The notes below the pieces were generated by a model. It was not told the DNA's origin. It searched no databases and saw nothing but the letters and a program-made list of their open reading frames with translations. A program made the translations under genes and the position numbers. DNA of 64,000 nucleotides, taken from positions 5,578,058-5,642,057 of the forward strand of contig CP099840.1 in the NCBI GenBank assembly GCA_030062745.1, read 5' to 3'. This DNA is from Capitulum mitella. Lineage: Eukaryota; Arthropoda; Thecostraca; Pollicipedomorpha; Pollicipedidae. This document shows, in pieces, positions 52,583-64,000 of the stretch; position 1 is the stretch's first letter, and each line of letters starts with the position of its first letter.

Positions 52583-55500
52583 GCAGCCGCGGCCGGACGA
52601 TCGGGGCCTGGTGGGGTCACGGAACGCAACCAGCGCGCGTAGCGACGGCGGGCCGCGGCTGAAGCTTCGGAATGAGCTGGCAAGCTCGTTGTATTTAAAG
52701 GCAGACGGCTTATTTACGCATGGGAATTGTGATATTGGTGTATGCGTGCGTGCGCGTTGGATGTATTCAGCACGTTTCTGTATTATGAGTCGGTATTTAC
52801 GTGAGCCGGTGCGTGGTTTTGGCGGGGCTTTGGCGACCCATTGCCGTCCGGCACGAAAGTGTTTACTGTGAGAGCCCTGGTCTGGTAACGGGCGTGTTTG
52901 TACTCCGCGATATGGCCGCAGTTTTTCCCGATGCAGTGGACTCGGCCTTTCGTGATAGACGGTAACCGCAATATTTTGTTAAATCGTCAAACTCAGCTGT
53001 GTGCGCTGTAACGTGTCGTTGGTTCGTGTCAGGATGCGCGAACCGAAGTGGAAGCTGCCCATGGTCCCGCGTCCGAATATTTAGCTGTTACGTTGCTTGT
53101 TGCTGCATTCCAAATCGAAGGGCATCGCGGACTGTCGTCGAGCTTGACCCTTTGCGCCACCGTCCCAATGTGCACTGGGCCGCGTGCCATCGCACCGGCC
53201 TCCCCTTCACCCGCGCCCGTCGGTGTCGCAAATCAAATACAGGCGTTGAGCTGCCGCCGTCGCCGCCTTTCTCGTGAGAAATACAGGTGACGTGAGCTGC
53301 CAAACTTGCTCGCCAGGACGGAAGGAGCTCGCGCCGGCGGTAATTTCGTTGCCGCGTGACGTCAGCGTGCTGCCACGTGCGCACGACCTCCCGAGTGGCC
53401 GGCCGCCGGCCACTTCCTGGGCCGTGGCGGTGGACTGTACGCCGGCCGCGCGGCAAGGTTACGACAGCCGAGGCTGATTAGTCCCCTGACGACCGCGCCG
53501 ACCTCCGGACGAGTTCAGAGCCGCGGACAGACGCGCGCGGGCCGCGCGCCCGGGCGACGGAGGTCGGAGGTCGTCCGCGCGGTGGCCGGGAATCGAGGCA
53601 CCAGGCGACGGTCTGGAATGCCCGGTGTCTGGCCGGTCACCGCGCCGGGCCTTGCACCGACTCAGAGCCAATTTAACTTGGCGGCCGCGGTCTCAGCCGG
53701 GATTGTTACTTAGGAGTTTCAGCTTAGCGTTCGCCGAGCGAATCTCATCGAAATTGCCAGGGATCTCTCGGTAAAATGATAATTTAGTGGAAGTCGGCCT
53801 TTCGCAAAACGGGTACACTGGATTCGTTCATGAAAAGGCTTCGAGCAAGAAAATGCAAGATCGGCTGACTAACGGGGCAAGACTCGAGCCATTTCTATTC
53901 GCCCTGGACGTCTTCCCACTCCTCATCACGCCCAGCCCCGCCCTGATGAACGCGGCAGGGGTCACCTGGTTCGCACCCACTGGCGTCTCAGGAAACCCGC
54001 CAGCCTGCAGGCCGCCGGCTGGGAACGCGTCAGCCGCCACGACGACGGACGGTCGCCGCCGACGGGCCGCGGCCGCCGGCCGTCGGCGCGTGGTTCCCGG
54101 CGGCCGGACTCGCGGGGCCGGCCGCGTGTCTGCGATGCGCGCGTCACAAGTCGATGAATATTCAGCGCTGGCTGAGTCGGTCGACGGATTGCGGTATCGC
54201 CGGCGGCGGCGTGTTTGCGAGCCGGCCGCGCGTCTGCGGCGGAACGCGACGTGACGGCTGAAAGACAGCGGGCGCCGCGCGCCGCTTCCGCCGAAATTGC
54301 GGCGAAATTGAGCGTCAAGAACTATTAGGGCGGAGCGGCGGCGTCGGCGAAGGCGATATCGAAAACACAACGCGCCGCCTTTGACACGAATACGCGTCGG
54401 ATGTCCATCGGATGCTCAGCGAAACCATTAATTTGAAGAATGCCTACGGTCGTGCTGTATTTTCTGAACATGGCATATGCATGCGACCACTGGGCTATTT
54501 GTCTTTGTAAAAAGTTCAGACTTGTAGACATTCTGTGCTGAAGAGCACGTGCTGTGTTCCTTCGTAAACATGATCACGTCTTATAAACCGTTTCCAGAGC
54601 AAGCGTTCGTTTTCACTCATGCCGCTAAAGACAACAAACTAATGAGTTGCAGGATGCTAAAGCACTCATGCAAATGGCACTGTAAACACCATAGATCTCA
54701 CTGTACTCCTGCGCTTTTGCATTGGTGTGGCTCTGAACGTCGCTTTTGTGGACGAGTCCTGCTCACTGTCGGCCAGCTGCGCTCGAGCGTGGAAACACTT
54801 AAGTAATTGCCTCCACTGTGCTGTTTTCAGAGGATGCGGTGTCTTTGCAAAGACCAGCGCAAGGAATTGCGGCTACCCGAACATATGGTCGACGACATCA
54901 AGCGATGTTTTCGAAGTGCACTGTCAGAGTATGAATGAGGCAATGAAGAAATTTTGCATATTCAGGAGAAATTGTTATTGGAACGTAACGTAATCGCGAT
55001 AATGAGAATAACAACACTTTTCGCAATTGTTCAAATGCGTTTTATTACTAAGAACATAACAGGTTTGCACATAATGGTTTCGCCTTCACCGTGGATCGGG
55101 TTGTCCACATTTCCCACAGACAGCCAAAATCAGCGAATCACAGAATTAGGGAGATCATGGGGTTTCCGACGGAAGATGCGAAAACTGTATATATATCGTT
55201 TATGACCAAACGCTTAGGCACACGCGCAGCCTGCTCGTGCAGTCAGCTACTTCGACTGCATGCTCAGCTCCCGTCAGCGCCCGTAACCAGGGGTCGTCCT
55301 TTTCCGTTCTGCTCGACATTTCACGACACGGCCACCGGCCTGCGAGTGATGATCGTCGCCCCCGCCGTCGGCACGCCCGCGACGACGCCGCGGCCGCCGC
55401 CTGCGACAAGCGCTGGAAATACGTCTTCAGCGCGGGCTGTCGGCTGGTTCCTCCCTCTCCAGGTCTCGGCCGATCTGCCCGGATCGCCGCGAAACTGCCG

Positions 55501-56524
55501 ATGCGACGCCGCCGGCGCGTACGACGCGAGTTACGACGTCGTCGGCCGGGGCCTCTGCGGGTTATCATCTGCCGCCTCCCCGGCCGGCCGGCCGATGGCG
55601 GAGACACGGCGCCTGATCGGCGGACGACAGGCGGGAACGTGACACCGCGTCTGAACGGCCCCCACCAGAGCCGGGACTCTGCACCCCGCTGCGGGCGACG
55701 GGGCGGGTCACGCGGGAAGCTGCAGCCGTACGTGGTGGTCACGGTTATCGGGCTTCATGGAGATCAGTGTTTTTTCTTCAGTTTCAATTGCACAGTTTTA
55801 TGTTTGACACAAACACATTGTAATGCAGACGTACAGTTAATGGACAGTCAGCAAGGTTGTGATACGTTTTTTGCAGGGGTGTCGATCTGTATTCTTTTGA
55901 GAGGGCCCTGGCCCACCCTGTGTTGATTTCGGCCCTCGTTGTTGGTTTGGGCCTCCTAATATTTTTCGCCTGTTTAAAAAGGGAAATGAGCAGTAATAAC
56001 GAAGAAAATGGCCGCAAAAGATAAGAAATAGCGAAAAGTAAAGAATTAAATCTAAAGCGATATATCTGTCTTTCTCTCTATACCTTCTATCTTTATATAC
56101 GCCTATATACGTGGGGACCAATGCAATTTTTTATTTGATAAACAGTAACGAAAAACTTGTAAATTTCCTTTGGTCGAAATAAAATGGGTTAAATCGGTTG
56201 TCAGACCCTCGACTCGGTCCATCCAGTTCTTTACAGAAATCTACGCCGCTGTTTCTTGTCATCATTGAAAAGCGCGTTTGCATGTAAAGCGCTGATATTA
56301 ACAATTTTCTGTGATCGCTGCTGAAAAACAAGGGATTCTCGCGGAACAGACCCAAATGAACAAACTTTGGGTGAGAAGCAGCTGAAAACAGACATGTTTT
56401 GATTCGATGTTTCCGATCACCGTGATTAGACTGAGATGAAGGCGAGAGGCTCTTCCGTCCCGCTCCCTACCCTTTGGTGGAAATTCCGAAATACGCTCTG
56501 TGTTGCTGCAATGGGAAAACGCCC
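52583..56524. other. FAM8A1 downstream region with GC-rich blocks
   Basis: It holds the FAM8A1 3'UTR at its start, with no clear AATAAA nearby. GC-rich blocks lie at about 53380-53690, 53960-54320 and 55330-55720. No gene is recognised on either strand. Confidence 0.4.
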
Positions 56525-57741
56525 TTAACCCTATTCCCGGCAGGGGGGCGGAATCCGCCCCCCTCGGGTTTTTTGCTTGCCAATTCCAGGCTTTTTAACG
56601 CAGCTTCACGAAACCTGGTCACTTTTCCTAGCTATTCCTTCTACGCGCCGTAACAAAATTTCGAAATTCTATTTTGCTCAGGGGCGGAGCCAGGCAACGT
56701 TTTTGGGAGGCACCTCAGGTCATTTTTGGCCATGTTGAGGGTAAAAGGAAAATGTCTGCCAAAAACAGAGTTTTTAAGATAGAACTTAAAACTTTATATG
56801 AATATATAGCTAAATAGTTGGGCAATGTGCATATGTAATTTTGTTTATCTGAGGTCACTTTACAAGGTCAGGTCAAGGTCAAAAGTCAAAATTTGTTTTT
56901 TCGCAATAATTTCGGCGCTGTTTTTTCAAATGCCAAACCCGGAATATATATGACGTAGAAAGATACTCTCTACTTGTGTACCAAGTTTCAGCTTGATATC
57001 AGGTCGGGTCACGGAGATATGACCTAAAATATCAGTGCACGTACCCTATATCGCAAAAGCCAAAAAATGAATTTTTTGGAATAGAGTGAATTCAATCGAT
57101 TAAAAACGTTTACAGATAATATTGAATGCACACGACATCATTCCAGGTGACCCCAAGGTTACTGGAGGTCATTTAAGGTCAAAGGTCACAAGTTGATCTG
57201 AAGAACGTGTGACCATGACAGTTCCCCTTTTTTTATGTCCCTGGCACCGCCTATGCTAACATTATACAAACATTGTAATGCGATTTGTACTTCTTTAGTA
57301 TGACATGACTAGCAGAAGCTAAAAAAGTGTTTTGGCCTCTTTTGTTCATTCCGTTATTAGAAAACTAATCCCCCTATTTTTGAAACCCTGTGAACGCCCA
57401 TGAATTTTCTCAAAATTTCAAATTTGCATACCCATGGTAAAAGCCCTATCCATAATCTCTCGATTGATGCCAGTTTCATCGAAATCGGTCCATAAACAAC
57501 GGAGTTATAAGAAGTCAAAAAGTACCCCCCATTTTGACATTTTTGCCCCCCTGTATCCACAAATTTCAAAATTTTGAAAATTTCTTTTTATAAAAATGTA
57601 GTTCACGTCACGGCAAATCGATTGCCGTTTGTTGCAATGAAATCGGATAAGTAGTTCTCGAGATCTCAGGGGGGGGGCCGAATCCGCCCCCCCCCTGCCG
57701 GGAATCGGCCATACCGTCTAGCCCTCCGGGAATAGGGTTAA
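56525..57741 (+). mobile_element. piggyBac-like MITE, copy 3
   Basis: A 1,209-bp element (56529-57737) between TTAA tetranucleotides, with ends CCCTATTCCCGGCAGGGG and the complement of CCTCCGGGAATAGGG. It is close in sequence to 7105-8263 (inverted) and in the same orientation as 17922-19125. The right end repeats the terminal motif internally (TGCCGGGAATCGG), as copy 2 also shows. Non-coding. Confidence 0.85.
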
Positions 57742-59379
57742 AACCTGCTAGCGTTCTCTCCGCTTTTGCGCTCCTCCGATGTGTGGTTTTGATGTTCACA
57801 CCTGCATTTCTTGTAGGTTTCGTCAAAATTAGCCCGCGAGACCAAACCAGTGACTGTTCCTGGGTTGCTGATCCGGCCGCTGTACGCAGATATTTGGACC
57901 CGCCAGGGTTCGGGCATCCCAAGCGCGTGGAACGCAGCTGCGCGGGCCGAGCCCAGCTCGTGCGGCCGAGAACACCAAAAGACTAACGCCGGACACGTCC
58001 AATAACAGGCCAGCGAAAACACTTTGGCCGACGCCGATTAATGGGGCCTTGAGGCCGATTGTCCGAAAAACAAAGAGAAAAGTCGCCTCGGCCGGGAAGA
58101 CGATCGATGAGGTGCGTGGCATTCCGACCATCTCGGGTCCAATTTAAAGGTGGCGTCAACAGCGGAGCTCACGAAACAACCTCGTGCACAGCTGGCTTCA
58201 AAACCTGAGAAAAATTACAGTGGTTTGGATGGAAGTGCAACGAAATGGTCAAGAGAAGTTTAGCGCGATGTGCTAATTTAATGACCGGTTTTCCGTGCGT
58301 ATTTGTGGAGGAAAGCAATGGTATTTCTCTCTTGGAATCAACGAAGCGTCAGTTGCCGAGGCTTTTTTATTTTGGTCAGCCACAGTCAGCTTGGTGTTTG
58401 CTTTGTCCTTCGCACTCTATAAACACTGTGGCTGTTGATTTTACCCAAACCAATACGTCTGCTCACTTTTTTCAGATTGGGTTGGGCTAAGGCAAGACCA
58501 TCGTTTTGTTTGTTTAAACAAAAGTTTTGTTTGTTTAAACAAACGATGTTTGTTTTCAATCTCGTATTGAAAACAAACATCGTTTGATTTCAATACGAGA
58601 TTCAGTATTGAACGAATCTCGCCAGGATCCCTCTCCAGCGCAGCATTCTTTTTTTTGTCTCCCTGCGATTGGGCCAAAAGTTTAACTAATTTAACTGGAT
58701 ACCACAACGCACATTATTTTACAACCACGTATTTCTCGTGTCGAGCGCCATATATTTCGCCTGGTGAACGTAAACACACGGCCATCACTCATCGAGAGCA
58801 GTGCGGGCGCTCTAGCAGTTCAGGACTGATTCACTTCACGTGTCAGTCACCACTCAATGCACGTCTGCATTCGCACACTGAAGGATCTCAGAACATCGAC
58901 CTACTGACAACACGCCGTCCGACACAAATGGTACCAAGTCTCGTTCCTTCGCTCATCCACTCATGAACTGAACAGACATCACACGCGGTCAGCGCTGAGG
59001 AGAAGCACTTGTCGCATAAAGTACCGGACCAGCAGATCAGCCACTGCACAGACGTCACAACTCATCCAAGCCATCTCAGTCACTCCGCTGCCGTGCAATG
59101 CACCATTGCATCAGCCACACGAAAAGCATACCTGTCGTGCAAGAGAAGCAAGACTTGCCAAGCTAACTGACGGGTGTCATGCGCGCGTCTATGCGACTAT
59201 GCTATTCAAGAAGTGCTCAAGAGCCCGCTAAAAAGACATGAAGCGAGAGAGGTCGAAGCAGGCCTGAGAGCAGGAGCGACAGAGCTAGAAGACAGGCCGT
59301 GGGAAGCGGCATACCCGTGTTTTCCGTGCAGTTTCTCTCTCGCGCGCCCGTTTCGTGCCGTTCCGTTCCTGCTGATGTG
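57742..59379. other. Gene-free stretch downstream of MITE copy 3
   Basis: Apart from the hairpin at 58540, no feature is recognised. Confidence 0.4.
58540..58586. repeat. Perfect 21-bp hairpin with adjacent GTTTAAAC palindromes
   Basis: Arms 58540-58560 and 58566-58586 are exact complements around the loop CTCGT. Directly upstream are two copies of TTTGTTTGTTTAAACAAA, each containing the palindrome GTTTAAAC. Downstream, part of the loop region is repeated inverted (AATACGAGATTC). TGTTTAC-like words resemble forkhead sites, but a regulatory role is unproven. Confidence 0.8.
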
Positions 59380-61430
59380 CGCTCGCGGCCGGTGTCTAGA
59401 CCTCTCCTCAGCGGGGCCGCCATACGGTCAGATCACACCCTTCCCGGCCTCGGTCAGCGTCTTGACCGGCCGAGCGGGCCGCCGCGCCGCCGCCCTTCGC
59501 TCGCCACGAGGCCCGAGCAGCCGAGGCGTCGGCGGCCGCCGCCGTCAGAAGTTGGCCGACTCGTCGCCGGGCCGGCGCCCGAGGGCGGCGATAAGACACG
59601 TCGGCCGTCGGGCAGCGCCGAGACGCGCGCCGGCGGCGGCGCGGCGGATTTGCCGTCTGTCGGCTGCGTCGGGCCGGATTGGCCGCCTGCGGCGCGTCCT
59701 CCGCCGCTCGAGACGAGTCGCACACGCGGATTTCATTGTCCGCGTAGGAGCAGATTTTCCGCGCCGCGACACAAAGCAGCCGCTGCGTCTAGTCGACGGG
59801 AAACGCAGCCCGCGGCTCGACGAAATCTGGACCGTTTGTCTTTAAACATGTATGCTTTATTGAAATGAACGCTTTCTGTTTGCTCAGCAACTCCCTTCTG
59901 GCTCTGCATAGTTGCAGGCGCAGAGTGATTTAATTACGAAGTGGCTGTCAGGGGGAAAGTTGTTTGACCAGTTTTCTGCGAAGTTCCGCGACAGCGGAGG
60001 GCTTGTCGCGTGTCCGCAGCAATCTGAAGTGTTTGCCGAGACCCGTAACCGTCGACCCCTTCTCCAACTCCACTTGAAACGAACGAACTGCACTCAGCTG
60101 AACAACGAACAGCCTTTGCGTAATGGGCGAGTTTTCCCGTCTGAGCGTCGGGGACCAGCACGCTGCCGCGCTCGCGGGCCGGCGCCGCGCCGCGGCGGAC
60201 CGCCGCCGGCGGGCGGACGTCGGCGCCGCGTCCCGCTCGATGAGGCCGGTCCCGGGCGGCCCCGCCGGAGACTGGCGCCCGGTCGCGGGGACCCGTATCA
60301 CGGCGCCGACAGCGGACCCCGGCGGCCCGCCATGCGCGGCCAATCTCGCGCCGGCTCCCGGCGGAGGCGCCGCGGACATTCGGCCTATCGGCCGGGGACA
60401 GCGGCTCCTCAGCCGCGATTTATCGGCTCGCCGACGCCGCCGACGCGCGCTCGATTCCCGGCGATTCCCACGCGCGGGGGGCCGGCGGGAGGGGGGGGGG
60501 CGGTCGCTGCCGGCGCGGTTACAGGATGCCAGGCGCTGCCCGGACGGAGGCTGGCTGGGCGGCTCCCCCCTCCCCCCGGCCTCGGTCGGAGACGCCGTGC
60601 CGACAGCTGGCGGCGGCGGCGGCGACGGCGATCGGTCACCGCTGAGAGGTTGGCCGGAGCGAGCCGGCCAGGCCGCATTAGCGGCTCGGGGTGCGGCCGC
60701 AGGGGCGCCGCCAGCGCGGGGAACGAGCCGGCCGGAGACTGCAGGACGGCTGTCAGGCGACCGGGACGACACGGCCCAGCATTCGACGTCGATGTGCTGT
60801 CGAGACGTCGCCTCGTCCGCGGCCAGCGCCGGGCTGGACGCAGCGCTGCCGTCCGGCGCGGCCCCGGAGTGGGGATCAAGAGGACGCCGGCGTGGGGCGA
60901 TGTCTGGCGGCCCGGCGGAGGACGCCGTGCGGTCACCGTCCGGCGGCCCGCCGCACGCCGCCGTCGAGTCGCCCCTGCGGCGCCGTCGCAATACCGGCTG
61001 GCATCTGGGGTCATCTGCACGCAGCCATTGAGCGCGGGCCGGACGCCGGCCGGACACTACAGCGGGCCGACGCAATTATCTGACCAAACAGAGCGCCGGC
61101 GCGGCCTGCTGCTGACGGCCGCCGCCGGAATCTGCTCGGGTTTCCGTCATCACGCCACATATCCGATCTTCCGCTCATTGCCCACCACTCAAGGCGCCGC
61201 CCGCTCTTACCCTCTTCCATTCCCTCTCGCCCTCTCCACTGCATCAAGCCTCCGGTCCTCGTCCTCTCCCTCATCTGCATGGGATGAAGGCGGCGAAATG
61301 CGCCGCCGGTCGAGGCTCTTAGGACGGTCTATTTTGGCGAACAGGAAAATTGCATTCGGCAGACAGAACACGCCCGCGGCGAGAGGATCAGCCAGACGGC
61401 CCCGAATGGCAGAGGTCACCACCGAGTAAG
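59380..61430. other. GC-rich, CpG-dense blocks
   Basis: Blocks at 59380-59830 and 60130-61170, rich in CGGCCGG/GGCGCC words. The longest open frames of the window lie here (505 codons on plus, 375 on minus), but they overlap on both strands and have only Arg/Ala/Gly/Pro composition. I treat them as compositional artefacts. Confidence 0.5.
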
Positions 61431-63939
61431 CGCCGATAAATAATGAATCGGCACGGACAAGAGGTCGCGGCAGAGAGGAGCTCGACATCAGACCAGGTCA
61501 GATGAGCAGACGCTCGGCGTCCTGATGGTTGGGGTGGAAGTGTGTTGTCACTTACGGGGGACTTTCCAGCAGTATGGTTACCAAACACTTTTAGACGAAC
61601 GGCAGCAGAACTGTCTCTTTTTCTATCGCTTGCTTCTTTTTTACTTTATTTCTTATCGAGATCAAGCTTGCTACAGTGTTGTGAGACAAAGTCGAAATCA
61701 CATAAACTAGCATGAAGATATACGAAAACGGAATGGCATTGCGTCAACATAAAACTGTGTCTGATTCAGCCGCGCAAGACAACGCTGGAATGTGTAGGAA
61801 TGTGTAAATTATTTAACTCGAAGACAGCACCGAAGCTACTGCTGCAAATTACCTTTTTTCAAAATCATCCTTCGTAGACAGTCGCCTCATATTTCGACCG
61901 TAATTTCTGGATCTGATTTACAAACTTACGAAGCATTTACATGAAAGACCAGCTGGCGCAACGAAGCCGTGACATCGATGGGGGAGCATTCTCAATGTTG
62001 GTAGAACCAGAGCTATTTTTCGGCAATTTCCTTCCATACACCACCATAGAGACTATGTAAAATCATTCAAAGCCGTCAAGGCCGCCGCCCTATGGGTTGC
62101 CACACACATGCTTCATGGACATCAACCATACTTGGCACACCTCTATGCGCAGTGCAGGCTGAGCATCATGGTGTGACTGACATACTCACATTCCAAACAA
62201 ATGAATGTGAAGAATGTGTACAGGTCCTCAGACTCACCTTCTCTTCCATGAGGAGTTCATGGGTCAGGTGAGAAAGCTTAATCTAAGGGACCCATTGCAT
62301 GCCAGTAAGACTGTCGTTAAAAAAAACACTGCCAAGGAGGCCTTACAGACAAGGGAGCAAACACATGCACATAATGTCAACCTAGTCAGACTGTGTAGCA
62401 TCCAACATGGGACTGTACAAAAGTCGCGTCACAAACATCACAATCTTTCCAGAATCACCTTCCACAGAATCACTTACTCGCCTAACATTCAACACAACCT
62501 CATCAACAAAAGTCCCATCATATCACATTAGCGCGCACCGAGTGCCAGCGTACAACAGTTCGATACGAAACGCACACCACACGTCCCGTCACATCCCTAC
62601 CATTGTCTACGTCAAAGACGCCCACGTACTACCGCATTCTGCATCGCCCGAGGCGGCGTCGGGCCGGGGCCGAGTGATCGCCCGCGGCGGCGGCGGCGGC
62701 GGCGGCGGCGCGCCGGCCGCCAACCCTATCACATGTTAAAGCTGCACCACCGGTGGCGGGCGCGGCCCGCAGGTCACCACCAAACGATCACACTTACGGT
62801 CTGGCCAGGGCGGCGCCGCCCGGCCACAGCCGGACAGTCTGTCACGGGACGCCGGGCGGCGGCTCATGGGGTGGCGGCGCGGATCGCGGCTGAACATATC
62901 ATTTCGTGTCGGCGTCAGCGCGACCGCTGGGCGAACTGAAACTTGTTGCCGAGAATGAACGGGTGGGTCGATGAGCGTCTGAGATGAAGCGGCACATGAC
63001 CACGATTGTCAGTTGACTCAAAATGCGGTGCGGATTCTATGCAAATCTAGGTCTATCGTCGAATGCATTTTGCTTGTGGTGGATGCGAAAATGATGTCGA
63101 CAACAAAACATGCGCAAAATGGGTTTGAGATGGAAATGAAAATGGGGTCAGCTTCGATCGTCGCATATGAATGAAAATGTTCATAAACAACAACGGTAAG
63201 AACCACAACCGTAATCAGTTCAGCAACGGCAAGGACTTTTGTAACGGATTTCAATGTCACATGTTCTGTGTTCCAGTACTACGTCTATAATGCGTCATGC
63301 AAGTTTTCCTTGAGTATGTACTTACAAGAGTCACTCGATGCAAATACACACGATTAATTTCCCAGCTTTTTAATATTTACACAAAATTGCGCAAAACATT
63401 GGTATAATGAACATTACGTATTGTGGTGATTTATTCCTACCTGCAGTCGCAGTTATATCTATATCTTGATATATATGTGTGTGTGTGCGTGTATACATGC
63501 ACACATATATGTAAGAAATGAATAGCAAAATGACAAACTCCAGAAACTAGCGAACATGCCCATCATCAAAATTTACGACAGACGTCTTTTGCGCTCAAAT
63601 TCAGACACGAACCTCTCCACTTACGCTGCGTTCACATTCGACCGTCCACCCAACAACTTAATGCAGGCATTGCAGCACGTGAGTTAGCAAGTCTGCGGTG
63701 CTAGGTGCGCCGCACGGACCCCACAGTCCCAGCCGCCGCGTCCGGCGCGGCGCTGTATCCGCGCGTCCCGGACTCGTGGTGCCGGTGCGCCCAGTGCCGG
63801 AGGTCCCGGATCCCGGCGGGTCCTGGTGTCCGGCGGCACGTGCCTGTGCTCCGTGAGCCTCCGCCGCCGGCGGCCAGCGCTCAGGCAGGGTCCGGGGCGC
63901 GGCACCCGGCGGCTCCGCCCGCGGCGCCGACCCGCCCGC
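61431..63939. other. Gene-free stretch before the right-edge gene
   Basis: Mostly AT-balanced sequence, with a GC-rich (GGC)n-containing patch at 62640-62920 and a TA/TG microsatellite at about 63460-63512. From 63700 it becomes GC-rich, which may be the 3'UTR of the minus-strand gene at the edge. Confidence 0.4.
63460..63512. repeat. TA/TG compound microsatellite
   Basis: Alternating ATAT, TGTGTG and CACATA units over about 50 bp. Confidence 0.75.
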
Positions 63940-64000
63940 CTAACTGTCCGCGAACAGGCCGTGCTTGAACAGGTAGTAGCACCAGAAGGCCACGTTGAAC
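63940..64000 (-). CDS. C-terminal end of an unidentified gene, cut by the window edge
   Basis: On the minus strand the last 20 codons read FNVAFWCYYLFKHGLFADS and a stop (63940-63942), in GC-rich coding-style sequence. A hydrophobic aromatic segment followed by a short polar tail resembles the last membrane helix of Cys-loop ligand-gated chloride channels (FNxxYWxxYL), but 19 residues cannot decide it. Confidence 0.4.
   Translation of the reverse strand, partial: FNVAFWCYYLFKHGLFADS

Noticed and set aside
59912-61429. 505-codon plus-strand open frame and its 375-codon minus-strand partner
   Set aside because: Both strands are open together in extremely GC-rich DNA. The products are nearly all Arg, Ala, Gly and Pro, with no domain or splice logic.

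Overview
This window is animal nuclear DNA with intron-rich genes and GT-AG splicing. Three complete genes can be assembled exon by exon, and the tip of a fourth is present. Interstitial runs of the arthropod-type telomere unit (CCTAA/TTAGG) suggest an arthropod. An intact SPAG17 gene means the animal builds motile 9+2 axonemes, most likely in flagellate sperm; barnacle-like crustaceans would fit, but that is inference. Coding exons are GC-rich, introns are closer to balanced, and old DNA transposons and LINE fragments fill the introns.

Layout. (1) 342-28492, plus strand: SPAG17 (PF6 homologue), 29 exons, about 2,174 aa, in frame throughout. (2) 28493-29447: short convergent gap with a 112-codon open frame of unknown meaning. 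(3) 29448-35452, minus strand: GTF2E1 (TFIIE alpha), 7 coding exons, 405 aa, with a further 5'UTR exon. (4) 35453-41376: intergenic DNA holding a CR1-like LINE fragment split by a long inverted-repeat DNA transposon. (5) 41377-52582, plus strand: FAM8A1, 5 exons, 273 aa; its 7.5 kb last intron holds a second, RNase H-bearing LINE fragment and a very GC-rich block. (6) 52583-63939: no recognisable gene; GC-rich blocks, a piggyBac-like MITE and a perfect hairpin. (7) 63940-64000, minus strand: last codons of an unidentified gene running off the window.

The three genes do unrelated jobs (axoneme central pair, RNA polymerase II initiation, ER-associated degradation), so there is no operon-like logic. 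The most unusual content is mobile: two 1.7-1.8 kb foldback-like elements with the same ends, different interiors and perfect 8-bp target duplications; three 1.2 kb MITEs flanked by TTAA; one or two small hAT-like MITEs; and a minisatellite whose repeat unit includes the 3' splice site of a SPAG17 exon. I found no CRISPR array, rRNA or convincing tRNA, and no clearly novel protein system.
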